DNA of 64,000 nt from Poa pratensis (GCA_947311845.1 CAMZMU010000055.1:17422877-17486876), one strand, 5' to 3'; counted from the first letter of the stretch, positions 11,738-23,350 are shown. Translations and numbers: made by a program. Notes: generated by a model from the letters alone, not told the origin.

Positions 11738-12124
11738 TTTCTACTCCCGGGTTCGAGTGCTCTCGCCGTTTAAAAAATCGAAAAAGATAATTGTGAGTTT
11801 AAAAAAATTCTGAAAAAAATCCGTATGTAACCAATGAATGATGTATCCCATAAATGTGAAAATTTCAATGAAGTAAGTTATATTATGGGCTACACAAAAA
11901 TAACAAATATGATAAAACTTAAAGATTCGAAAATATGCATACTTAGATCCACACTTTGTCATTTTTTGTACAGTTTAGAATACAAAGTATTTTAATTTGA
12001 TGTTTTGCACGTTCGTGGGATATATTACTGGCTACACCTGGATTTGTTTTCAGAATTTTTTTAAACTAATAAATTTGATTTTAGAATTTTTTTAAATTGG
12101 AGTGAGCACTGAAACTCGGGAGCC
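11738..12124. mobile_element. Foldback MITE, about 390 bp
   Basis: The first 110 bp (starting near CTCCCGGGTTCGAGTGCTC) and the last 110 bp (ending near GAGCACTGAAACTCGGGAG) are imperfect inverted repeats. The shared inner blocks include TTTAAAAAAATTCTGAAAA. The arms could fold into a long hairpin. It is non-coding. A target duplication could not be set with confidence, so the superfamily (Mutator-like or other) is open. Confidence 0.75.
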
Positions 12125-12496
12125 AACAATCTCCACTCCAACGCAGGCCACTAACTAGATCTCTTACCGTCGAGCTCACGAAACATTCGCCATGTTCCTT
12201 GTTTTCCACTTCTAAAACATCTTTCCTTACCGCAGCCATGCATGCAACATGCCGATCGAATGCCCAACTGCTGGTTTCACGTTCCGATCATACAAATGAG
12301 GACCACCAACGTCTCTCATGTTAAAGTTTGTTTTAATTATCTCTTGAAGACAAATTATCTCAATCTTTTTCATCTGCAGATCACGCCGTTTTAAAGATCA
12401 TTTGACCACGGACATACGAGAAAGCAGAATACCAAAAAAAAATCCTGGCCATGCACGCTCTGCGATTTATTCAACATTTCCCGTTGTTATTTCCAA
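12125..12496. other. Spacer without recognisable features
   Basis: About 370 bp between the foldback MITE and the second Helitron terminus. No gene, repeat or terminal motif was recognised. Confidence 0.4.
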
Positions 12497-12527
12497 CTAG
12501 CAAGGTGGCCCTCGCAAATGCGAGGGC
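12497..12527 (-). mobile_element. Helitron 3' terminus (second, same strand)
   Basis: On the minus strand, a perfect 8-bp stem (GCCCTCGC/GCGAGGGC, 12508-12527, AAAT loop on the plus strand) is followed after 7 nt by CTAG (12500-12497) and a host T. This is the canonical Helitron 3' end, and the element extends rightwards. No Rep/helicase coding sequence was found to the right, so it would be non-autonomous. Confidence 0.75.
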
Positions 12528-14329
12528 ATCGCCTTTAGCTATTTTTTATGTTAATGAGCTAAAGTTGTTGTTTCATAGACAATGAAAAGATGAAAATTTA
12601 TATTATATAATTCTATAACTTTTGTAAATATTGCTATAGATAAACATCACCAACGTAGAACCTTTTCACTTATGGGATAGGAGGTATTCTGACATTTCCG
12701 GAAAAACCATGTCACATATTCTAGAATGTTGTTTACTTTTAATTGTATGTAGTGCGCTCCTCATGCCTTATTTTTCACTGTACTCCCTCGTAGACAAATA
12801 TTTCTGTAAACATGTAAGAATGAATACATGGACGTTGATGGCACATAGTTTCATGTAACATAATTAAGTTAAGGAAAATAATACTTGGATGGTACACAGT
12901 TTCAGCATTTAACCCGTAACTACTTTATTTTGAAGCCATCTCGCAAACAATATTTTTAGTTCCACTGCAAAACTTAAAACAGAAGGTTATTATTCCTCTT
13001 TGCAGCATCCTCATACTACCAAATACTTTCGGTTAATTATTTTATTCGCATAAGTTAACTCTATCTCTACTAAAGCTACTCTTCAACCCAATAATTTCAC
13101 GTTCTTGCTCACTCGTATTTATCGTGTCATGAAACAACGTTGTTTCGGCATCTTCATCGGTTATATATTTATACATATTTGCAAATTCCAATGATTTTCC
13201 TATTAAATTCTATAAATAAGAAACCAAAAAAAGTTGTATGCAAAAAAAACCCCAAAGAAACTGACAAATAGGAACCATGTGAACTCCTTAGACATGATTA
13301 TTTTTAAAAGGTTGTACTCAAAGCATTTTTTTTTATTTCTAGTTGAGTCTTATTGATAGAATATTTTCTTAGATTTTTAGTTCTCAAAAGTAAATCCTTA
13401 ACTATAGGGAATTTCTAAGATGTAACATTTTATCATGATTCTAGGATTATGTTCAACAAACAATTGAGGAGATAATTTCTGATGGAAAGTCAAATATTAT
13501 CAGTGACATATCCTAAGAACATCCCAAATTTTTGGTATTCACAGTTTAGCACAATACTTCATATTATACATTCATGGGATATTTATATCACGTTGATGTA
13601 TATATACTCATGTAATCTTTCAGCTGTGAGGAGTTTAAGTTATATTTATACACTTCAGGATTCAGGATGGTCTATAGGTTGGTACAATTGTCATGAACTA
13701 TTGACCATGGTTTTGTTAAGTACAACTACAAAAATCTATTGACTTGTGATTTACTCAGACGCAACTATGATGTTATGTTGGCTTTGATCTTGTTTATGAG
13801 TAGTGATAGAAATTATTCTATGACCTGCTAACAAAAGGAGGGTCTGCTAGATTGATGACCGATGTTTTGTTTTTCCGAGAACCTCTTCATGTTTATCGTT
13901 TTGTACCATATTGTCCTGGTCTACAATACTTTGATTTTAAATTACACTTCCTTTTTTAATGTATAGTTAAATTATGGTGATGGATTATTAAGTAGCTACC
14001 TAGTTATCATCAGAATTCCCTTTGCCTCAAACTCGGTCTCTGAGTTTTCCATTTCACTAAAAATAAAAAATCAATCTTTACCAAGCTCCCTACACCCTAA
14101 GCACCAAATAAAGGCTCTACATGAGAGGTGTGAGAGGCAATAATCAGTCCCTAAGTGTATTTTAGGTACTACATGGGAAAGTCTAGGGGCTGAAATGGGC
14201 CATACGGAATAAAAGCTTATTGGCTCCACCTAATTCTTTTTTTCTATAAATTGACGATTATCAGCTGGTGGTGCATGGAACTGATGGTCCGTGAATAAAT
14301 CGACTAAGTTTATGTTAGGTATGCTCTGT
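12528..14329. other. AT-rich gene-free DNA, probable Helitron interior
   Basis: Low-GC sequence in which the longest open frame (13482-13742) lacks any recognisable domain or splice context. No transposon ends were recognised. The Helitron with its 3' end at 12497 probably covers part of it. Confidence 0.35.
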
Positions 14330-15165
14330 TAGTGTGTTATGTTGATTGGGATGACGTCGTCCGGAATAAATGATACACGCTATTTCTAAGCCAATATGTT
14401 GTCATAGGCATCGATGTTATCGCGTAGTAATCCTCGAAGCAAGTGGTTTCAATGGCTCATATTTTATTTTTATCTTTGCCTTTTTCGCGTATTCAATTTG
14501 CCCAATGTTTCAAGAATAGGTTGAGTGAGAAACCGATTATTGTCCTTCCAACTCTTCACAGAGCAGAGGTGCATCATTACATGTTACTGGTATGTTGGAT
14601 GACGATCGGAATTCAAAGAATAAAGAAGAAATGATTGTCTATTTCGTTTCGAGAAAAAAACCGATGTAATAAGAAAAAAATTAGAACGATTAAGTTACTG
14701 CTCCCGAATATTCTCCATAGATAGTTTGAACAGGATAGCAACAATCAGCAAGTTTATGAAATCGGCACTGGCGGCATATCTTGCGAGGAGTGTGTCCTTG
14801 GCAACAACACGCCCATAATTCTACTTCTCACGTAATTGTGTATAAACTCTAAGGTTCTTTGTACACAAACATTTAAATTTTCATTGAAAAGAACTCATTT
14901 GAATTTTCATCTGATTCCTTTCAACATCATCAACTTATAAGGCTCTAGGAAGTGCGGGATCTTACTAATCAATCTCCCGCGATTGTAGTTTAGTTACGCT
15001 AGGTTACTCTGTATTCAGAACAATGCAAGACAAGGTAATTGGGATGGTGCCGTCTAAAAAATATATTTTTTGGCTATTTCTAAATCACTATGTTCTCACC
15101 AGTAAACTGTTTATTGCATAGTAATCCGCGAAGCTAGTGGTACCGATGACTCATCTTTTATAGAA
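14330..15165. repeat. Diverged direct duplication (14330-14450 and about 15000-15165)
   Basis: Two segments about 695 bp apart share ordered blocks: ATTGGGATG, GCTATTTCTAA, ATGTT-TCA, GTAGTAATCC-CGAAGC-AGTGG and ATG-CTCAT. By eye the identity is roughly 60-65% with indels, so the duplication is old. Neither copy is coding. Between them is AT-rich sequence with a 63-codon frame of no recognised identity. Confidence 0.55.
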
Positions 15166-16349
15166 GCAAGTATATGTTTATTTTTTATATAGATTTAGTT
15201 ATTCGTACGGCCGGAGCGTCTAAAAGGAAAAAATATGAACTTTTTTTTCTAAATAAAATTGCTATTGCTAAGGAGTTATACTATTTCGTTTCCTGATCGT
15301 TCAAGTGTCCTTGTATTACACGTAAGGTGTGTTCCTATGATTGTGACTAAGGACACGTATCAAGGTACATAATAATTCTAGTTTAGATATAACGCACGCC
15401 GCAGCTGCTTACCTCGATGACTTGGCCGGCCGGCCGGCCGGCCTTCTAGCCCCGCTCGTGCTTCTGATATCACACGGGACGTGATTTTTTTTTTTTTTTT
15501 GACGGAAAGAACGGGACGTGATTTGGTATACGTGTTGAAGCTGTTTGTTTGTACCCTATTAATGTTGTACGTAACTACGGTTATCTAATTATATCGCAGC
15601 CAAAACTTTTAGATCCGACTGTAGAAATTAATTATGATGATGTGGATTAACGTGTTGACTCATAAAACTTCCTCATTTTGCTTTTAGTATATACTGTAAT
15701 ACTGTAGATGCTAGTATACAAGTATCGGGTCGTATTTCGATCCAGGAATACATCCGTCCACGCATACATCAACTTCACATACCATCGATCATCCCACACC
15801 GACGTGTACCGGTCCGGTCTGGTTGGCCCATCCTATGGTGACGTGCACGTAGACCGGTCAGCCTTTTTGCCGAGCTCTCTCGACTAACGAGTTTTCCACT
15901 TGCTCGAACTCTCTCGGTGATGGTGAAATGTCAACGCCGCACGCGTTCTCACCATGCATGGCCCAGCCGCCGTGCATGCATGCGTTAATTCCAGACCACA
16001 AAGTAATTAAACGACGTTGGCGTTGGACAGGCACTTCCATCCACCACATGACATGAGATTACAACAACCATTCGCTCACCGCCCCCAAAGTCAACTCGGG
16101 CCCTGCGATGATGACCTAATTAATAAAAGAGTACTCTTAATAAAATTGTGTGTGGAACCCTCAAAAAAAAGTGTGGTAAAACCCCTAGACTTGTACTGGA
16201 ATAGATGTAAATGTAATTTTTGTGGACATGTCAGTAAATAAACATAAATTACCAGCCGACTGGACATAAACCGTGACCTGACAATAGACACTAGCAGTAT
16301 AGCAGGCCACGTCAAGTTTGCTACTAATAAGGATGAGTTGACAAAGGTT
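15166..16349. other. Gene-free spacer with a GGCC microsatellite and poly-T
   Basis: A (GGCC)5 run at 15424-15443 and a T run at 15487-15502 are the only simple repeats. The short direct repeat ACGGGACGTGATTT flanks the T run (about 15474-15487 and 15511-15524), as expected if a small T-rich insert duplicated its target. Open frames at 15858-16049 and 16017-16241 have no recognisable domain. Confidence 0.5.
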
Positions 16350-18850
16350 AATGATATTTAGCACCGAAAGAATAATGGAAGATTCTCGGTTCGCGATTCA
16401 AACCCTTCTTTAATCAAACGCCGGGGGCGAGATTATTTGAATAGTATTATCGTTGACATCACGAAAATATAACGTACTTGGATCCAGACTGGACGGATCT
16501 AGAGTGAAATATAAGGGAGAGAAATATATAAGGGCTCATAAGGTCAAATGATTAATTTCATGAGCCTATTGCGCTATATATGGACAGTTGGACACATAAC
16601 ATGGTCAGGGGACAGAGAGGCTGATGCCGGTGATGCGCAGACTGTTTTGATAATAGCCGTAGTTAAATGGGCGAGTATTTGACATAGGACATTATATCTA
16701 CTGTGGGTAGATTTTTCTTTAGACTCGTCCTAGTATCCTACCCCTAGTTTTGGCAAAACTGGGGATCGAGCTGACGATCTAGGAGTCGACATTGTTGTGT
16801 TATGTATATGGAGATTGGAATTTTAAAAATAGAGGTCTAAATTAACAATTCGTTCCCCAACTCGATCCAGGTGTTCCCTCAACAAAAAAAAAAGATCCAG
16901 GTGTCAAGTTCTATGAGAAGTTGAGCATTGATTTATATGATGATTTAGTGGGATCCGATAATTTCTCTAGGTGGGTGGCATCGATATACACCACCATTAC
17001 ATAACCAGACACAATATGCATACATATTGTTCCCTGGTTCCAAGAATTGTTCAATAGGGTAAGAACGCAATTTTATTAAGACGAATACATATTCATAATC
17101 CCAAGTATCAGTTGAAATATATAACTAATTAAGGTCTGAAATACTTATAGCTAACTTATATCTAAAACAACGATAGTTATAAACAAAAGGGGTTGACAGT
17201 TCGTTTCACCATAGAAAAGGGGTATTAATTCTTGGAAACCCCAAATGAAGCCTGAGCTCCAGGGAGCCCATTATTTTGAAAATAATTAATATGACATTTG
17301 TAAGTCTCAAACAATTCGGGAAACAAATCCTACGTGTAGATAATGTCAAACTCTACCACCGTGCAAAATTTTAATGCTAAACTCGATGTTCTGGGAAAAA
17401 AAGGCAAATCTAACCAAATTTCATGTTTAGAAAAAAGTGTATTGTTCACATACCCAGATTTACACACTTGTATTGTTGCACATCTCAAAATATAACGAAT
17501 TTTGCACACTCATAGAGTTCAACATTATCTACAGGTCGGATTTTTTTCCATTTTTCTGAAACTTAAAAACATCGATTTAGATTGTTTTTCAAATTACGGG
17601 CTACATGGAGCCCGAGCTCCAAAACGCCTCTAGTAATTCATCGCACAAAAGTTAGTTTTATTGTTTAAAAGAACCAAAAAAAATGTATCTGAATCCTAAA
17701 ACTACACTCTCCTAGCAGAGATATTTAAGCTAGGTTACATCGATAAGATGATAGACCATAGCCTTTGAAAGAGAAATACATGAAAAGATTATGAAGGACG
17801 ATTTATGGCTAATTTATTAGCCTCGAAAGTATAATGGAAGATTCTTGGTTCGCAATTCAAACCCTTATTTGATCGAACGCCCAGGGCGAGATCATTTGTA
17901 TAGTATTATCGTTGACATCATGCGAATATACGTACTTGGATCCGGATTGGACAGATTTAGAGTGAGATATAAGGGAGAGAAATATATGTGGGCTTGTAAG
18001 GTCAAATGATTAATTCATGCACCTATATGGTGCTATGGACACATGAGAGACAATTTGCATGGTTAGGGAGAGAGAGGCTGATGCGAGTGATGTGCAGGTT
18101 GTTTTGATAATATTCGCCGTTAAATGGATGAGAGTGTGACATATGACATTATATCTACTATGGGTAGATTTTTTTTAACTCACCCTACCACTAGATTTGG
18201 CAAAAGCGGTGGAACGATCGAGTTACTGATCTAGTATGAAAATATATTCAATCGACATTATTGTGTTATGTGTATGGACAATGGAATTTAGAAAACAAAG
18301 GCCTAAACAATTCGTTGTCCAACTCGATCCAGGTGTTCCCTGAAAAAAACTCGATCCAGGTGTCAAGTTCCAGGAGAAGTTGAACACTGATTTATACCAT
18401 CATTTGGTGGTATACAATATTTTTTCTACGTGGGTGACATTCATGTACACCACCATTTCATAGCCATAGGTACAATATGCATACATATATATTCCTTAAT
18501 TCTAAGAAGTTGTCAATATATCTCAGAATGTATTTTTTTTAGACGAATGCACATCTATCAATCGAAAGATAGCGTTAATTAAAGTCTGGAATACTTATAG
18601 CTAACTTATTCTTAAAATGACAGTTTTCTTATGAACAGAAGGGGTAGACAATTAGTATCACCACAGAAAAGGGATAGTAATTCCTCACACAAAGGTTAAC
18701 TAGTTCTACTGTGAAATGAAGGGAAAAAAAATGTAAGCGAATCTTAAAACTACTTGCTTTCTCTAGAAATACTTAAGGTCACATCGATAAGATAGATCAT
18801 AGCCTTTGAAAGAGAAACCCATGCATGGAAAGATTCTGAAGTCGTATGAT
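16350..18850. repeat. Tandem duplication of a 1.05-kb non-coding unit
   Basis: Copy 1 (about 16350-17800) and copy 2 (about 17801-18850) align over their whole length. Shared blocks include ATAATGGAAGATTC, TATAAGGGAGAGAAATATAT, GATCCAGGTGTCAAGTTC and CATAGCCTTTGAAAGAGAAA. Copy 1 is longer only because it contains the 399-bp MITE at 17232-17630. Identity is roughly 85% by eye. No coding potential was found. The pair lies upstream of the U-box gene. Confidence 0.88.
17232..17630. mobile_element. Mutator-like MITE, 399 bp, with empty site in the paralogous copy
   Basis: The ends carry imperfect inverted repeats around GCCTGAGCTCCAGGGAGCCC (left) and GGGCTACATGGAGCCCGAGC (right). Flanking 9-bp repeats TATTAATTC (17223-17231) and TAGTAATTC (17631-17639) differ at one base. 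The neighbouring tandem copy has a single ATAGTAATTCCTC at the equivalent place (about 18674) and no insert. A 9-bp duplication points to a Mutator-type element. It is non-coding. Confidence 0.85.
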
Positions 18851-19683
18851 TTAGGAACCCACCGTGACAGATTGGAGGAGATCGTGGGTTCAGATCAGGT
18901 GAAGCATTTAAAAAGTCAGAATTAGGTGGTCAAATCCTATGGGGGCCGGACACCTAATCGAGCCGCGCCACATCTCTAGGGATAGAACATGGCTGCATGC
19001 CGGGTCAGAGATCCGAATAAAGAACGCACAGGGCGCAGGCAGCACGAATTTCCAAGCTTCTGGCTGATACGAAATTTGTTAATGTCAACAATTTTCCAGG
19101 TCAACAGTTCCAGCCTGCCCACTGTTCCGATCCATCTCTTTTGCACAGAGACCCGAGGCTATTAGTATTTCACGAAATAACCTTGGTGTTTTTTCAAATT
19201 TGAACTACCGATAGAACTCTTGGAGAGGATTTGCACCAAGCAATAGCAGTCGGGGACTGCTGAAACTTTAAGAATGTACTGAGACTTGATCAGCACACCT
19301 AGTCAAAGCTCCTGATAGTAGTGAATGAAAAGCCACGATGAGTTGCCATCGCCGGTTCGCTACCACAAACTTAACAGCCGTCTCATACATTTCCAATGAA
19401 AGGGATGCAAGAACAAACTTGAGCCACCACAAGGCTAGACGAACACTCCACAAAAGTCAGCCAAACCAAATGTCAAAGGGAGTAATATAGGGGCTGATTT
19501 TTACATGTAACCAAAAGTGAGGGACTAATTCAGAAATGTATCTCCGCTCTGACCCAAGCCGCGAGCGACTGGTAAACAAAGCGCGGCCGGGGAGCGGGGG
19601 CATGCGATGTGGTGCATGTGAACACCACTAATACGACGAATGCTAATCCCAACGCCTTAAAATAATCCGGCGACGACAGCTCT
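18851..19683. other. Upstream region of the U-box gene, no other gene seen
   Basis: About 830 bp between the tandem duplication and the duplicated 5' block of the U-box gene. Open frames at 19268-19453 and 19530-19745 (minus) have no recognisable domain. No transposon ends were recognised, so this may be genuine host intergenic or promoter DNA. Confidence 0.45.
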
Positions 19684-19824
19684 GCGCCTCCTCCCTCCCG
19701 CTCTCCCTCTCGGAGCTGTAGCAGTCTTCTCCGTTCCAACTCCATTTCGACCAGCGCCTCCTCCCTCCCCGCTCTCCCTCTCGGAGCTGTAGCAGTCTTC
19801 TCCGTTCCAACTCCATTTCGACGA
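19684..19824. repeat. Tandem 70-71 bp duplication in the 5' region of the U-box gene
   Basis: The block from GCGCCTCCTCCCTCC to CTCCATTTCGACC at 19684-19753 is repeated at 19754-19824 with one extra C and one end substitution. It is CT-rich and lies 75-215 bp upstream of the TATA-like box, so it doubles any CT-rich promoter elements there. Near-identity implies a recent duplication. Confidence 0.93.
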
Positions 19825-19896
19825 ATAGCTACGGATTAAAAAGTCAGAGCTCCAACTTGCAAGATCGACCAGCGCGCGGGACAGCCCACCAACCGT

Positions 19897-19907
19897 CTTA
19901 TATATCC
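19897..19907 (+). promoter_or_regulatory. TATA box of the U-box gene
   Basis: CTTATATATCC lies about 100 bp upstream of the ATG at 19999, in an otherwise GC-rich stretch. Transcription would be expected to start near 19930, giving a leader of about 70 nt. Confidence 0.7.
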
Positions 19908-19998
19908 TGCACATCGCCCCACCGGCATTTCGTCAACCCGCGGCGCATTTCGTCGGACGCGTCTAACCTATACCATCGATCAAGCTTCGCCTCCGGAG

Positions 19999-21230
19999 AT
20001 GGCAGCGACGATGGCGCCCCCCGCCGAGGTGCCGTCCTACTTCCTCTGCCCGATCTCGCTGCAGCTCATGCGCGACCCGGTCACGCTCCCCACCGGCATC
20101 TCCTACGACCGCGCCGCCATCTCGCGCTGGCTCGCCTCGCCCGCCTCTAGCAGCCGCCGCACCTGCCCCGTCACGCGCCAGCCGCTCGAGCCGGAGCTGC
20201 AGCTCACGCCCAACGACACCCTCCGCCGCCTCATCGCCTCCTGGATCGCGACCCTCTCCCCCGGCTGTGGCGTCGAGGAGGGGAGGTGGCCGCGCTGAGG
20301 CCCGTCCACCGGGACGAGCTCGCGTCGCTGCTCTCCGATGCTGCCGCTGCCCAGGTCTGCGCTCTCAGGAAGCTTGGGGAGCTGGTGGCCGAGTCCGATG
20401 AAAAGCGGGCAATGCTGGAATCCCAGGACGGGGTCTTCGACGTGCTGTCCCGCGTCCTGACCGGCGCGAGCGCCTGCTCCACGGCGCGGGAGGAGGCCGT
20501 CGGGGTCCTCGCGTCGCTCCGGATCCCGGAGCAGGAGCTGATCCGCATCGTGTCCAGGCACGGAAACCTGGCAGAGTCCCTCACCACCGTGCTACGCTCG
20601 TCGAACCTGCAGTCGCGGGCGCAGGCCGTGCGGCTCGTGAGGTCCCTCGCCGACGTCGCCGTGCCGGCCTGGGTGATCGGGCTGGACCAGGAGCTCCTCG
20701 TCGAGGTGATCCGTTTGATCAGAGACCGCGTCTCGACGCGCGCCACCAAGGCGGCGCTCCACGCGCTTTCCGCCCTGTGCCCGTATGGCCGGAACCGCGT
20801 CAAGATCGTCGGCGCCGGGGCGATGCCGGCCCTCGTGGAGCTGCTACTGGACGAGCCCGAGCGACGCGTCTGCGAGCTTGCGCTGGCCGTGTTGGACCGG
20901 CTGTGCACGTGCGCCGAGGGACGCGCTGAGCTGGTGGCGCACGCAGCGGGCGTGGCCGTGGTGGGCAAGAAGGTACTGCGGGTCTCCGAGGCGGCGAGCG
21001 AGCGGGCGGTGCGCGTGCTCCGGTCCGTCGCGCGGCACGCGGCGACCCCCGCCGTCCTGCAGGAGATGGCGCAGGCCGGCGTCGTGGCAAAGTTGTGCAT
21101 GTCGCTGCGGTCAGAACTGTGCGGGGTGAAGACCAAGGAGAAGGCGCACGAGGTACTCAAGCTGCACTCCAGGGTCTGGAGGAGCTCGCCGTGCTTGTCT
21201 CCCAAGTTCTTGGCGCTCTACCCTTCATGA
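19999..21230 (+). CDS. U-box/ARM-repeat E3 ubiquitin ligase (PUB22/23/24 type), single frameshift
   Basis: Plant U-box proteins transfer ubiquitin from an E2 to target proteins; the PUB22-24 group damps immune and drought signalling in the cytosol. The first frame (19999-20298) holds the U-box at residues 10-80: FLCPISLQLMRDPV, GISYDR, the TCPVT segment and TPNDTLRRLI are all present. A second frame (codons from 20286 to 21230, about 310 residues) carries the ARM-repeat region, with blocks such as RAQAVRLVRSLA and NRVKIVGAGAMPALVELL. The two frames meet at a run of four Gs near 20279-20282; one extra G would join them into about 410 residues, the usual length for this intronless family. The second frame has no ATG until about 20412. 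It is either a recent pseudogene or a homopolymer sequencing error. The start is supported by the TATA box and by the conserved PSYFLCPISL context. Confidence 0.9.
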
Positions 21231-22235
21231 CGATCGATGAATTCCTCCCATTTTGTTCATCACAAACGCAGCTGTTGATTCATTCTTTTTTTTTTGTTGC
21301 TAAATGTTTTTTCAAATTACTTGGATCCGGAGGTACTGGTTTGTGCCTACGGAAGAGAAATGCACCAGGCGTACCGAGCTTTTTGGTTACTACTCACTTG
21401 GTCGATCTTTGGAGGATAAATCCCATTAATTTTGATAAGAACTTTGATGTCTTTCCTGTACTCATGGTTAACTTACTCGTGGTAGATTTTGAGGATCTAG
21501 TGATTCAACACATTTTGAAGATCCGTCCAAGTCACGCATGCGAGTTGTGCAATGGCCTTAAAATTATGGTATGGGAACTCAACGAAAATCAATGAACATT
21601 ACAATGGCAACTGTCAATGATAAGGCCATTTATGTTATAGATATATGACTGGGAGTGGTGTTAAGATCAATGAACATTAGAATTTGAAGATTTATCCGCG
21701 TAATTTTATTTCAAAAAAATCGACATATTAAAATATGTTTTTTTAAATCCGGGTGCATATGCACCCGGTGCCAAAGTGAATTTCACTTTCTTTGTTTATA
21801 TATATGGTTTACTAACTTTACGTTTTTACGAATTCAATCAATAAGACTTTCACTGTGCAAATGGAATTTAATTGAAGCCATATGTTTCATCCAACACATC
21901 CAGGTCATGCAGTGGTCCTTAAACCATGAAATGCTGCCCAAGATCACAAACCTAAAACCGTGAAATGCTGCCCAAGATCAACAAACACTACCCTGGAGAA
22001 AGTCCAAGGGATCTTGATCATACACATTGATATAACCTTTTAATTGTAGCCGCAACTAGAGCGAGGGAATTTTATCATGGCACAATTTCTCCTGTAATGG
22101 AATTTTCAAGAATTGCTGATGCTAGTAAATTATTTTAAATTCATTACATACGATAGAAATAAAATATGGAAAAACTATCTATTGAACGTTCACTCATTAG
22201 TCGTCGCCTCGTAGGGAGTAAATGTCCACTTTGCG
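21231..22235. other. 3' flank of the U-box gene, no other gene
   Basis: AT-rich sequence. It contains a perfect 20-bp palindrome at 21749-21768 and a short direct repeat (AAATGCTGCCCAAGATCA at about 21930 and 21965). The open frame that overlaps the gene end (21095-21595) is out of frame with the ARM domain. No transposon terminus was recognised. Confidence 0.5.
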
Positions 22236-23350
22236 TCAATATGGGAGGAGAAGGGAATGACACGACTGGCTAGATGGTGACACCTTATATAGGCACCATC
22301 CCCCAAGCTTAAGTGGATGTCCTAGCAGGCAGTGATGCACAAGCAAGGGGAGTGAAGGAGGATCGTGGCAGAGGACGATACAAAATTTTGGTATTGCGCA
22401 GTACAAAACATATACCTTTTTTAGGGTGATTGGGGGCAATTGCCCCCCTCCCCCATGGTAAGTGTAGAAATGGTTAAGCTGGTATACATAGTAATTCAAC
22501 GTCTATGGCTCTCTGTTACTTACATAACACAAATAATTGTAGGATTGCATCATCTTGGCACGGCCAGCAAAAATAATTCCACAAATGGAAATGACAAGTC
22601 AATACTGTCGTCTGTCGGTATGCACACGTTGTGTGTGCAGATGGAGAGACTACATCAGTTATCTGCAAATACAAATCATAATAATTTTTTCTTGCATCCA
22701 AATGAATTAGGTAGGTCATGTGTTGATTATTATATCCAAAAAAGATGAATATGACGTGTGACCTCACCGCATTAACAAATGGATCGTATGCTCCATATGC
22801 AAGGTATGCCAATGTTGTTCTTATAAGTTGTTCCAGGCATTGTCTAAACACTGAAATGTTAATGGGAGCATTTGCCCATTTATAGCTACGCTCTCTACAT
22901 TTAAACGGTAATAATCTTTGTATTATATCAAAGAAAATGGGGTGTGCGTGTGTGTGGTGGGGTGGTGGTGGTGGGGGGGGGGGGGTGCACTGATAGTATA
23001 GCTGTATTTTTTCATAAACTAACATTATTCGATGGGCCTTAACCAGATATACAACTAAAAAATCATTTTGGTCTAACAGAGTCCTTTCTTGGGACATTTC
23101 TACGGGAATCAATAGATATATACTTACCTAAAAAACATGTATATACTACTTAAAAACATGTATATATATATCTATAAGCAGGTAGAAATAGAAAAAAATA
23201 GAAAAATAGAAAAGGGCTTTCTGCCTAAACAAGCCTTCCACCAGCTACACTTTCAATTCTTTCGGGACATGAGGCCCATCATCACTGCTCACATGCGGAG
23301 GATGGTCAAAAACATTTTATGCTGAAGTTAAAAACATATGCCATTGTTTA
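22236..23350. other. Gene-free DNA with GT/GGTG-rich and G-run simple repeats
   Basis: A 13-bp G run (22973-22985) follows TG- and GGTG-rich sequence. A GGGGGCAATTGCCCCC palindrome lies at 22432-22447. Similar TAGGGTGAT...AATTGCCC sequence recurs at about 24238-24310, right after the Tourist element, so both stretches may derive from one older repeat. The 198-codon minus-strand frame (22516-23112) contains a poly-Pro run from the simple repeat and no domain, so I do not call it a gene. Confidence 0.4.

Noticed and set aside
15474..15524. Small T-rich insertion flanked by ACGGGACGTGATTT
   Set aside because: Could be a tiny target-duplication event, but it is as easily replication slippage around a T run; too short to call an element.
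20231..21205. 324-codon minus-strand frame opposite the ARM domain
   Set aside because: Mirror of the GC-rich U-box gene; its residues are Ser/Arg/Thr-rich and unstructured, and the plus strand has clear homology.
22516..23112. 198-codon minus-strand frame with a poly-Pro run
   Set aside because: The Pro run comes from a G-run simple repeat and the remainder has no domain.
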